Positions 1 through 9,985 of a stretch of DNA of 64,000 nucleotides are shown piece after piece. Under the pieces are notes generated by a model. It saw only the letters and a list, made by a program, of their open reading frames with translations. It made no database searches and had not been told where the DNA came from. Origin of the DNA: Ipomoea triloba (taxonomy: Eukaryota; Streptophyta; Magnoliopsida; Solanales; Convolvulaceae); the NCBI RefSeq assembly GCF_003576645.1, contig NC_044923.1, positions 5,300,788-5,364,787 of the forward strand, in the 5' to 3' direction. The stretch's first letter is position 1, and the number at the start of each line of letters is the position of its first letter. Made by a program: the position numbers and the translations under genes.

Positions 1-666
1 AAAACTGAAAATTTTAAAAACAGAAAATAGAGAAAAGTTTCCTAAAGAAAATGGGCACAAACCCGGCCTTTACCCTTTCGTTTTGTGCTTGTTATGAAAA
101 TAATTTTCAAAGTTAATTTCCAACAATTTCTTTCCCTCCTAAATTTTCGCTCTGATATTTTTTCTTGTTTTGACTTCCATTCATTAGTGTCATGAATTGT
201 TTGACCTCTATCACTAATTATTAAAAAGAAAGCTAGCTTAGTTACCAATTGGATAATATCGATTATATCATGAGGGATGCATTTAAGTGAAAATTAAGGA
301 GGGGTACCTAGCAGTATTCTATTATAAAATAACGTTAATTGAAATGTAATATTAATTAAGTTTTTATTATAATAATATATTGAAAGCAAATTACGCAGTA
401 CAAATAGAAAAATAGACAAAACATCGAGAAGATATTTCTCTATTATAAATATATAATTAAATTTGAACCTTAACCGGCAATATTTAATTACGAGCTGAGT
501 GCAATACAAAATTATTTTAAAAAACAAATAATTAATTGCACGCCATAGAGCTGATACTCTATCATTAAAACAAGGTTTATACTTAATAGGTGATTGAAGC
601 AGCAACCAAGCCGGGAATGCCATCTCCATTTCCTTTGTACGTGCAAACTTCCCATTCTCATAGGAG
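1..666. other. 3' flank of the SVP-like MADS gene
   Basis: AT-rich DNA downstream of the stop codon of the minus-strand MADS-box gene. The 3'UTR of that gene must lie in its right-hand part. No other gene, repeat or RNA could be recognised; the short ORFs here have no protein-like character. Confidence 0.5.
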
Positions 667-3600
667 CTAGTAATATGGTAGCCTGCATATCATACAATAT
701 ATATTAAACTAAGCCATGATACAAAATAACACCTGACTAAAGACTACTATCCAACAGGGAATATCTAACAGGGATATCCTGTTTCAAGAGGTGAGTCCGA
801 TGGGAAGGCTTAATAGAAATCCGCCCTTGCGTGGGGAGTTCTTTCTAAGGTTGTATCCGTTCCCTTGGTCAAGTAATCCGTCCATTCCATTTTATATGTC
901 TGGTTCGATTAAAATATTTTCTAAGATTCAATTTTATTTTTTTGTAGGTAATATCAAGGGGGCATTTGGTTGGAATATTAGACCATCCTAAGTTGTTCAT
1001 AGCTGACCATCACAAATCAAGAAGGCCAATACTGTCTAACCAGTTTGGTTGAGTTTGACTGAGAATCAAATATTTAATAATTGAAATAAGTTTTTAATAA
1101 AAACGAACATTTTTTTGAGTACTATTGACTCTATTGCAATGTTGTATCTATTCATAACTAGTTTCTCAACCTAAGCACAAAAAGTCAATTTCACCTTTAC
1201 TAAGGCCCGGACTCATTCCGAGAGTATAACTGAGTGCCACTAGACCATATTGGCCACGAATGTGAATGAGAATTGAAATCCATAAATGTGTGTGAATGTG
1301 TGATTTGGAAAAATGGGAGAAACGTAAAGCACTGCATTATATTCTATTAATCTATTATATATATATATAATATATTATTCTTAGCTTACCCTAATTTCAA
1401 CGAAGTATCCGAGCAATAATCCTCTGCAGGTGGAGCACTGCTACAGCTGTTCACGTTGGTGGTGATGGACTCCGATGAAATGCCTTCTTCTGCCACCATG
1501 CATTCCACGTCAGCACTCGCCGGAAACTTCCCGTCGCCGATCATCGCCACCTGTACTTTATAATTCAGCCCGGCTTTCTACTTCTCCCAGAATAATTACG
1601 ATTAAACAATAATAGAAACTATAAAATTATTATTATTATTAAAAAACACTTTACTTTCTGTCGCAATTGTTTATTTTCTTCCAAAAGCTCAGCACCCTGC
1701 AGAAGAAATATGGGAAAAGATCAGAAGAAGAAACAAAGCAAAAAATTTTAATAGTAAAATATATTTTACTTCAGAATTATTCCATATTTTTTTTCCCTTT
1801 TTGCCATTGAAATAGGAAACACCTAAATCTATTATATATATACCAGGCATGTATTCTAAATAATTATGCTTATTTTTCAGAAAATGAACCAAATAACAAG
1901 ACAGTTTTCTAGAATACAAGAAATTGTTTTTTGGAAAATAATTCATTTTTCTTTCCCTACTTTCCCAACACACCCTTAATCTTACTAATATTAGGTCACT
2001 TCCACAGTTCTACGTCCACTTCTAAAGCATTACTTTTATCATATTTTGGTGTACAACTTTCAATTTCTCAACCAAATCTCTGATAAAAAACAACCGATGA
2101 AATGCATCTAAAGAATGCCGAGATGTTCAATCTAATATGATTTTGAACTAGAAGTGTGAACTATTTTCTATAAGAGATTTTGTTAGAAGTACTAAATTTA
2201 GTAAAGCTCAAATTAAAAAAATCATGATATATTTGGAAACCATAAATGAAAATAACCTAGCTAATTCTTGTGATGAGGACCAAGAGTGAAAACAATTCTA
2301 CTAATAATACATAATGCAATTTGAAGCTTATTAGCTTTTTGGTTTGCAAACCTTCCTTTGAAGGGTAGAAATCTCGTTCATAATTCTTTCACCCTGAAAT
2401 GCATCAATCAACAAAATTGTTGCAAAAAATCAGTATTTAAAAAAAAAAAGAATAATGGATATTAATTTTATTTATTTATATATATAAACCTTGGTCTCGA
2501 CCACACGAGATAGTCCACCTTCAAGCCTTTTTTCCAATTGTTGTAGCTCTTCTATACTTAACCCTTGAAGTTCCTCCCCCTTCAACATCCTGTATGTTGT
2601 TCATTTAACCTAGTTACATGATTCATACACTCATACTCATCAAATATTACATTTTTTCCGACCCTTTAGAGGGTACAGTGATGAAATCCTTTCGACATAA
2701 AGAAAATTTGTTAAACATATAATATATAAACATAAATGTGCAATTTTATTATCAGTTTAGACTTTTAGTTGGGATGGAACACATGTTTTGGTATCAAAGT
2801 CATCCTCGTGCTAAAGGTATAGTAGTCTTGTGTTGTTTAGAGGCGAAAGTAAAATATCACACCTTTTAACGTTATTTTACTTTTTTCATGAATTGGAGGC
2901 GGGGCACAACCCCTCTTTTTGACCTAAGGCTCGCTCGCTCACCAATCTGAGCAGAAGACATTGTCGGGTGGGGAGTTTGGCTGGAGCGGCACATCTATTA
3001 AAAGATAACGTAGGTCGGTTGGTGTCCTAAGATGAGCAACAGGGTAAAAGCTAGCTCGGTTGATTATGATTTCTAGTAGGAATATGAACCATGAAAGCAT
3101 GGCTTAACGATCCTTTAGACTTTTGAAATTCGAAGCTAGAGGTGTCAGAAAAGTTACCACATGAATAACTGGTTTGTGGCAGCCAAGTGGACATTCTTAC
3201 ACATGTGAGGGGCATGTTGAGCATATATATAATATATAAACATAAATGTGCAATCTAACTATCAGCCTAGCTTTTTAATTGAGATGGCATATATATATGT
3301 TTCAACTAAATTTATTAATTATACATTTTTCTACCTTATCATTATTTTCAACTACGACATGTATCACATATTATATGAAAAAATTGTACCTGAATTCGTG
3401 AGTCTTGTCAGCAATTTCCTTGCTCAGTCTCACATGAAGACTGTTCTCTAGCTAAACGTCGAGGACAAAAGAATGCTTTAATTACTTACTAAATATGAGC
3501 ATTAGAATTATTTGTGCACATGAATTTGGTGTTATATATGTGTGCATGTGATTTCAAAAAAAAAAATTCCCATAAATCAGATGTAAGTTTTTTTTTTCTC

Positions 3601-6001
3601 TTTAATTTATGGGAAAGTCTACCATGCAGCTATTATTCGAAGATGTGCTATTGATGAAATCGACAAATGACCATAAAGAGGTAAATTAGTTTATATTGCC
3701 TATAACTGACTTGTTCAAAGTGAAAAACAAAAAGTGATTTTTATGTATTCAAAAAAAAAAAAAGTGATTTTTATAGAGGTATGTATAACATTACTTGCAG
3801 TTTAAAATGCAATAATATAATTGAAATACATACCTGAAGTTCAAGAGAAGGTTGGAGATTTGTTTTCTCATTATTGTCACTAGAGTGCAACTTGTATTTT
3901 CCAAGGATATCCTTCATGCTACAATCAATAAAACAAACCAATAATGACATTAACTTCATCAATAGACTGTTTAGTTTATTCATAATAATTGAGGTTTTTC
4001 AAATCGAGAAGGTGTTGGCAAGAATCAAATTTCTGATATGATCTTTAGGTACGAGAATCTTGTTCAATTCCTCCCATTCAGCTACTGTTTTCGTGCAAAT
4101 CCTTGCAATTTTGAGTGTTCATGTGGGAATTATTTTTTTAATTTTTTTTTTTTTTTTTTTGCGTTCAATACTTCAGTAGTATTTTTAATGTAGTTTCTAA
4201 ATATATAAATTTTATATATTAATGATAAACTTAATATTATGACAAATTAAATTGTAAATAACTTAATATTATTATATATTTTATTTATTAATCAAATAAT
4301 GACCATTTGGTTAGAACTATGGAATGGATAGACAATAACCCACAAATAGGAGTACTATATTTGGCAATATTATAAGTTATAACTATTGACTGTATAGCAT
4401 TGTTGTAGTTTATTTAAGACAATAATCATATCAATCAATCATTTAAAGTAAATTAAGGATTATTCACAATTTATAGTCATACAATTTGTCAAACTTGGAG
4501 GCCTAAGTAATCTACCTTTTACTTGACAAATATTTTGGATTATGAATTGTATGGGCTACAAACTTATGGACATCTATATATTTGTGCCAAAAAATTTGTA
4601 ATTTCATTTTAATAAACTATATTGTAAAAGAATTTTATACGGTATCATGCATTATCATGTCATACTTTCAAAGAAAAATTCTATACTTTATTTTTCTATA
4701 AAATAATAAATTCTATACTTTATTTTTCTATAGAATAATATTTTTTGCTCATTTAAATTTTTACATGCTTTTACACAAAATTGATTTGACTTTATCTATA
4801 CCATAAGATGCTAATTAAGTATTGAATAGTATAGTAGTTTGATCTGAAAGCACAGATAACTTTGTGTAAAAGCATGTAAAATTAGAATGTGCAATATTAG
4901 CATTTTCTCCTTCATATTGAAATAAAAATAAAAATAAAAATAAAAATAAAAATATTAGCATCCCTCCTTTCAATGTAAAACTTGAATGCACATTGACATA
5001 TATGTATGCATTATATTTTTTTTATTCATCTATTTATTTATATTTACAATTAATTAGATTCTAATTCTTGATTATAACAAAACAAAGACAATTTCCTTAC
5101 TAAATCTCATTACAATTACCAAGTATTTATATTTAAATATTTGAAGGAAAAGTCACCTAAGTCTGCCAAAAATAGCAATAAACTGAAGCATTCATCCATA
5201 TGCAGATAATTAAGAAGTGATATGATTGATATGACTGGACAAGGTAGGGGAGATCAAATTTAAGAATCCCAACTGCAACAACAGACATTGTTACCAAAAA
5301 TACTATTTTCATTCCAAAAACTACTCCAAATTTTTTACTCTCATTAAGTATTTAAATTTTATTGAAGAAAAAAAAATAATGGATAAAAATCATGACCCCT
5401 TGTAAAGTTTTAGTAAGCAATCAAGCCACATTATAGAGAGTATAGAATGAAAATACATGTAAAATTACTCTGCTACATGTGCTGCTGGTCAGCTCAAAGA
5501 CTAGAAAAGCAAGAAAAGTGATATAGTGTGCAGAAAGCAGCATAATAAATCATGGGACAAGTCGAGCTGATGATGCACATAAAACCTCGTCAAACATACG
5601 GAGCATCAAACAACTCAAACAACATAGATATCTACGAAGCACAAATCAATTCAAACAATTCAACTTTTTTATTTTTATTTTTTTTTAAATGAATATATAT
5701 ACAGATAGATATGTGCTCCTTCAGTAGGTTGAGAAAGTAGCTATGAACAGATACTACATTGTAACAGAGAGTCAGTAGTTCTTACAAAAATATATACAGA
5801 TAGATATATAGATAGATACCTGGAGCTAGAAAAGTCGTAGAGCTTGCCGGTAGCGGAGAAGACGATGAGGGCGATCTGAGCATCGCAGAGCACAGAGAGT
5901 TCTTGAGCTTTCTTGAAAAGCCCTCTTCTCCTCTTTGAGAATGTCACTTGCCGAGCCGTTATGTTATCTATCTTCTTTATCTTTATCTTCTCTCGAGCCA
6001 T
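667..6001 (-). CDS. SVP-like: SVP/JOINTLESS-like MIKC MADS-box transcription factor
   Basis: Sequence-specific DNA-binding nuclear factor of the StMADS11/SVP clade, a family known for floral repression, dormancy and meristem control. Coding exons, transcript order: 5820-6001, 3834-3918, 3390-3451, 2490-2589, 2352-2393, 1655-1696, 1390-1550, 667-682. All junctions are GT-AG and in phase, giving 690 nt and 229 aa. Exon 1 encodes the MADS domain (begins [12 protein letters not shown], includes [16 protein letters not shown]). Exon 3 onward gives the K-box ([16 protein letters not shown], then [19 protein letters not shown]). The C-terminus reads [12 protein letters not shown], the clade-typical LGLP ending. 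The final 16-nt exon is inferred from the donor GG-GTAAGC at 1389 and the acceptor at 683-684; without it the frame stops at 1386-1388, just after SLKLG. Intron 1 is 1.9 kb. Intron 3 holds a small LTR element with 25S rDNA. SVP, AGL24 and JOINTLESS co-orthology cannot be separated here. Confidence 0.93.
981..1060 (-). repeat. Fragment of SINE family B
   Basis: Resembles the inner part of the full SINE at 39428-39668 in the same orientation (shared words such as TCATAGCTGACC, AATCAAGAAGGCCAATA, with substitutions). It lies in the last intron of the MADS gene. Confidence 0.5.
1110..1258 (-). mobile_element. SINE family A copy (tRNA-derived), antisense
   Basis: Read on the minus strand it has the family layout: a tRNA-like head with a box-A-like stretch (GGTCTAGTGGCACTC), then the conserved 3' body ending in AGAGTCAATAGTACTC and an A-run (T-run at 1110-1116 on the plus strand). 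It is diverged and lies in the last intron of the MADS gene. Confidence 0.7.
2709..3307 (+). mobile_element. TRIM-like mini LTR element carrying a 25S rDNA fragment
   Basis: Two direct repeats of about 80-90 bp (2709-2789 and 3215-3300) begin TGTTAAACATAT and TGTTGAGCATAT and share AATATATAAACATAAATGTG plus a matching tail. Directly after the first is TGGTATCAAAGTC (2790-2802), close to the plant initiator-Met primer-binding site TGGTATCAGAGC. Directly before the second is a purine-rich GTGAGGGG (3206-3213), as expected of a polypurine tract. The 425-bp interior is mostly 25S rRNA sequence and encodes no protein. A possible target duplication (AAATT at 2704-2708 and 3308-3312) is weak. The element lies in intron 3 of the MADS gene, antisense to it. 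Boundaries of the second repeat are uncertain. Confidence 0.6.
2842..3190 (+). pseudogene. 25S (28S) rRNA gene fragment
   Basis: Matches the conserved part of large-subunit rRNA around the peptidyl-transferase region, in order: TTTTAACGTTATTTTACTT, GGAGGCGGGGCA, CCCCTCTTTTT, GGGGAGTTTGGCTGG, GCGGCACATCT, AAAAGATAACG, GTGTCCTAAGATGAG, TCCTTTAGAC, GAAGCTAGAGGTGTCAGAAA, AGTTACCAC, TGTGGCAGCCAAG. It carries many substitutions and small deletions (for instance around 3018-3045), so it is not a working rRNA gene. It forms the interior of the small LTR element at 2709-3307. Recognition is from memory of the conserved rRNA sequence; no alignment was run. Confidence 0.88.
4757..4955. repeat. Inverted repeat plus AAAAAT microsatellite in MADS intron 1
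   Basis: A 21-bp inverted repeat pairs 4758-4780 (TTACATGCTTTTACACAAA) with 4861-4881 across a loop of about 80 nt, like the core of a small MITE. A run of AAAAAT units follows at 4919-4953. Both are in intron 1 of the MADS gene. Confidence 0.55.
5711..5790 (+). repeat. 3' fragment of SINE family A beside the MADS exon 1 donor
   Basis: Contains the family's conserved tail (GGTTGAGAAAGTAGCTATGA, then CAGATACTACATTGTAACAG and a degenerate GTCAGTAG end with A-run). It sits about 30 bp inside intron 1, next to the splice donor at 5818-5819, antisense to the MADS gene. Confidence 0.75.
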
Positions 6002-6730
6002 CAATTTTTAATTAATTTCTAGCTCAGATCAATTCCTCTACCTGAACATATCATCATGAAAAACAACATCAAGCCCATTATCATAATGAACATATGAGTT
6101 GAAGAGAAAAAGTTTGAGAATTAAACAAATCTGGGTTTGCTAGAATGAAGCAGACGAGGTTTCTTGGAAAGAAAAAAAAAATTGCCTTTTTTTCTTTCTC
6201 TTTTTTTCTGCTAAATTTAGTATAATACAAATTACAAAAGCGTGGTGTTTCGCAGAAACCCTAGAAGATGAAGAAAAAGAAAATCCCATTTCAGACTGGG
6301 GCGGAAAACCCCAGAAAAATCTGACCAATAAATTGGCATGAACGTGCAGACCTGAGGTGAATGAATATTGGAGTGTAGGGACTGTTTGGCTTTCTATCTC
6401 CTTATTGGGAGTGATGGGATTCCAGCTGATCGATCTGATGAACTGATGAATATAATGCCTTTCTTTTTTATGTAAAACCCTTTTGTGGTCCTCTTCCAAA
6501 GTACTCCGTAGAAAAGAAAGAGAGAGAGAGAGAGTGGGGAATGGGTACTGTTGTGAGAGATAAGTGGTTCAAGAAAGGAAAGTCTGCTCCCTGGTTAATA
6601 AAATAAATGAGTAAAAAAACCCTTGCTTTCAAGAGAACTTGAATTGCCCAAAGTTTAAGGTTACTATTAATGGTAGTTTCTTATCCTCTCCCTCACTTCC
6701 TTTATTATCATGTATATATATGGCTGCTTA
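6002..6730 (-). promoter_or_regulatory. Leader and promoter region of the MADS gene
   Basis: Upstream of the ATG (5999-6001) there is a plausible leader intron: acceptor TTCAG at 6042-6046 and donor CAG-GTCTGC around 6350-6352. A GA microsatellite (6519-6534) would lie in the first leader exon, as is common for plant genes. A TATATATA stretch at about 6712-6720 is a candidate TATA box. All of this is inferred from motifs. Confidence 0.4.
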
Positions 6731-6734
6731 CCTC

Positions 6735-7880
6735 ACCAATACATTTTAGGAAAGAAAGACTTGTGTTTTTTATGCTGATCTCTTGAGTGGTATTATAATT
6801 TTTTTATTTTGAATAATGCTATTCTTCACTGTTGATTTTATTTATTATTCCCTTTTTTACTCTCTACTTAATTACATGAACATCTTCTAATTAATTCATC
6901 TAGAAAAAAAAATAGTGAGTTACAGTTTTTATTACTCTATTTCTTTCTATCAATAAAATCACAACACACATGGCGGAAGTTTTAATGTCTAGGGTTCATA
7001 TATCTTTGTTTTGATGTTTACATCTTGACATGGTAATAATTTATTTTTGTTCATGGGCTACCGTGAATTGGACGACTTCACTTAATGTTTTAAAAAAAAT
7101 ATGTTTATTCATTAAATATAAAAAGAATCAATCAAATATTGTCACATAAAGAAGTGAATTCAATTTTTTTATTCATTTACTACTCGTGAGTTGGTTGTCC
7201 TCCTCATATATGTTGGCCCCAAGGTATAAGGAGATGAGGGAAGAGTTGAATAGACTTTTAACAATTTAAAATTTTTGAAAGTGATAGTGTTTACGCAAAG
7301 GAAGTCTTTAATCTTACCTTAAAGAGATTTGTGTACCTTGAAGTAAGAGCATGTGAATATGTATGAATGTTAAGCTCAATAGAAATTAAAGAAATTAGGA
7401 TAGAGAGAGATAGAGTCACAAATACTTTAAGATCAGATATTTTGTAGCGGAAAGTTGTATTAGCACATGTCAGAATCAAACAATTACCACCACGCAAAAA
7501 GTTATAACTAATAGCGAAAGCGCGTGTACTCTTCAACGTCACATTTCGATGACAAGATGCAAGACTTAGCCATCCAAGCCTCTACCGAATAGCACATGTG
7601 AATAAATGGCTTTGTAAGAACCTTTTCCAAAACAAATAAGACTAAGTGTGAATAAAAATGCAATAAAGTAAAGTTGGAAAGATTTATAGTGGGTTGAAGA
7701 TGGTGTAATTTGTGGGTATTGCTCGAACTACTCTTCGAAGTACCATTTTGAAAGATTTAATTCTGACTCTTTTAAATTAATTCAAATTTTTAATTCTAGA
7801 ATTAAAATCTAGGTTAATGGGTTGAAGGTTACAGACTGATTTTTAAACCAGTGATAATGCCATGGTTTAATGCTATTTAT
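6735..7880. other. Intergenic DNA, no recognisable feature
   Basis: AT-rich DNA between the MADS promoter and a possible LTR remnant. I could identify no gene, RNA or defined element in it. Confidence 0.4.
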
Positions 7881-8230
7881 TTCTCCATCTCTTATAAAAG
7901 CCTTGTTGTTGGCAGATTGTTTACGCGTTGGTTTTGAGTCATCAAAATCTTTATTTTCTCTCTACCTTTCTCTCATTTTCTTGAAAGGAAAATTTCTTCC
8001 AACACTTTTGAAAATAATCGAAGTGCTCGGTACGTCTGTGTTCTAGTTTGCCAGGTTTATTCATTTGAGTGCTCAAACGTTAAACCGTAATCCATTTAAT
8101 TCTGGGAGGCTATCGCTACAACGCTCCTCAAGAGGTAGCGAATCGATTTTGAAGAGAGTGCGAGTACACACAACTCATATTTCTACTGCTTCTTCCTCCT
8201 TTTCTTGATCATTGAGTTTATATTCTAATT
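7880..8230 (+). repeat. Possible LTR-promoter remnant
   Basis: A TATA-like CTTATAAAAGCC (about 7888-7900) is followed by a pyrimidine-rich leader and GGGAGGCTATCGCTACAACG with a nearby inverted echo (AGGTAGCGAATCG). The layout resembles the R-U5 part of a plant LTR. No LTR partner, binding site or target duplication was found, so this is weak. Confidence 0.25.
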
Positions 8231-8285
8231 TATAAAATCCTCATTTTCGTTTTTATTTATTTTGTATAAATAAATTCGAACATGT

Positions 8286-8431
8286 GCCAATGACCTTGTG
8301 CTCTAGTGGCACCCGGTGTCCCGATTAACACTCACACATGGATGATGGAAGTGGGTTCGAGCTTCAGTGGAGTCTATTGACTCGACAGATACTACGTTGT
8401 AACAGAGTCAGTAGTACTCAAGAGAAAAAAA
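8286..8431 (+). mobile_element. SINE family A copy (internally deleted)
   Basis: Starts GCCAATGACCTTGTGCTCTA (box-A-like), has a box-B-like GGGTTCGAGCTTCAGTGG, then jumps to ACAGATACTACGTTGTAACA and ends GAGTCAGTAGTACTC plus an A-rich tail. The segment between the head and the GTAACAGAG tail is shortened compared with 10265-10446. Confidence 0.8.
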
Positions 8432-8708
8432 TCGAACATGCTAGTTTCGTACTAGTTTGCGGTTGGAATTATTTTATATATATATAATTTGTTCTATCGA
8501 CTTATTCACAACCTACAATCTTAAAATCGATTTCTTTTGTGAATAAGTTGATGACTTCCACTTTTGTTGTAAGTAGAATTGTGAATGTTGCTCTTAGTGC
8601 ACATTCAAGTGGTTGGAGCGGCAATGATGTTGCACCATTAGGGGGTCAATTTGACATTTTTTTCCTTTTTTTTTCATAAAAAAATATATAGTCTAACCTT
8701 AGAACATC

Positions 8709-8859
8709 CACGAGGCGTTTCTTGGAAAGAATGAATTAGAGGAAAAATGAATTGTAATTCTGTGAGAAAAGAATAAAGTGAAAATTGAAATTGAAATGTG
8801 AGGAATAGAATGATTGGGAATTGAAATGGAAGAAGTGAATGAGAACTAAAATGTCATTG

Positions 8860-8902
<43 letters not shown>

Positions 8903-9055
8903 GTAATTCATGATGGAATTACAATTCCACACATAATTCCACAAAGTGTGAAATTGCAATTTCATAGGACCCTAAGAATTACAATTCTCTCTAATCAAAC
9001 CATGAAATTGCAATTCCATGGAATTTTGTAGGAGTGTAATTACAATTTCATCCTA
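8709..9055. mobile_element. Degenerate MITE related to the element at 23606-24242
   Basis: Its left end (AGGCGTTTCTTGGAAAGAAT, then GAATTAGAGG and GAATTGTAATTCTGTG) parallels the reversed right end of the element at 23606-24242. Like that element it is full of AATTGCAATTCC motifs and carries an AAT microsatellite (8861-8902). Ends and target duplication are not resolved. Confidence 0.5.
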
Positions 9056-9345
9056 TCATTAATAATTTTTTGGGATTATTTCAATTAGATGAGAGAGAAG
9101 ATTATTTTGAATTAAAATCTTGTGAATGAAACAGTAAGTGTTGTAAAAACTCCCTTCCAATAAGATTCATTAATCGTGATGATTATCATAATCAAGTGAC
9201 TAAAAGTGAAATAAATTCTTTTTAAAATAACACACATATACATGCTTGAGATTGTATATTTAACTGTTCTAATTTCAATATTCTCCCAAACTTCTTCGTA
9301 GTCAGAGACACGACCGATTTTGAATACCCATCGTGAAATCATTAA

Positions 9346-9699
9346 GGGTGTGTTTGGTTCATGGAAATTAAAATCGGAATGAAAATTAAATATTTAGTAA
9401 TGGGAATAAATTTTAGTGAAAACATTTTACATGTTTGATAGTATGGTAGAATTGGAATGATTACTAATATTGATGTTTCGTTATGTGTGACCTTATAATA
9501 GGAATAAATCTTTTAAAAATACAAAAACAAAAAAATCTAGACAATTTATCCTAATATAATGCCATCCAAAACATCAATATGAACAAAAAAAAATCATAAT
9601 AAAAAATTGAAGAGATAATCAATTCCCATAGTTGTGTGTTACAGAATTGTCAACCAAACGCTAACTATGATTTTGATTTTCATTCTAAACTAAGCACCC
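9346..9699. mobile_element. Tourist-like MITE
   Basis: Terminal inverted repeats GGGTGTGTTTGGTTCATGG (left) and, reversed, GGGTGCTTAGTTTAGAATGA (right) continue as related sequence (AAAATC motifs). The element is flanked by the 3-bp direct repeat TAA (9343-9345 and 9700-9702), as expected for PIF/Harbinger-type insertions. It has no coding capacity. Confidence 0.75.
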
Positions 9700-9985
9700 T
9701 AACTTATTTAACTCATATCACTCAATCACATCATTACACACATTTCTGCTGGATCATTGCTACAGTTAAAAGAGAATTGTCTGACAACTGGTAAGGAAAA
9801 CAAAACTTTTAAGGTAACAAAAATCTTAAAACTTTTCAAACCTTGTAGTAAGTTGCTTAAATTATCTAGCAGACTAGACAGTGTTCAGTAATCAGGAACC
9901 TCCTAAAGGGATGAGATGTATAAGGTACATTTGTTACAACAATTGAAAAACATTGTCACAGGTTGATGGCCAAATAACTGAACTT

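Noticed and set aside
2842..3190. A functional rRNA gene
   Set aside because: Only about 350 bp of 25S, with many substitutions and deletions, inside an intron.
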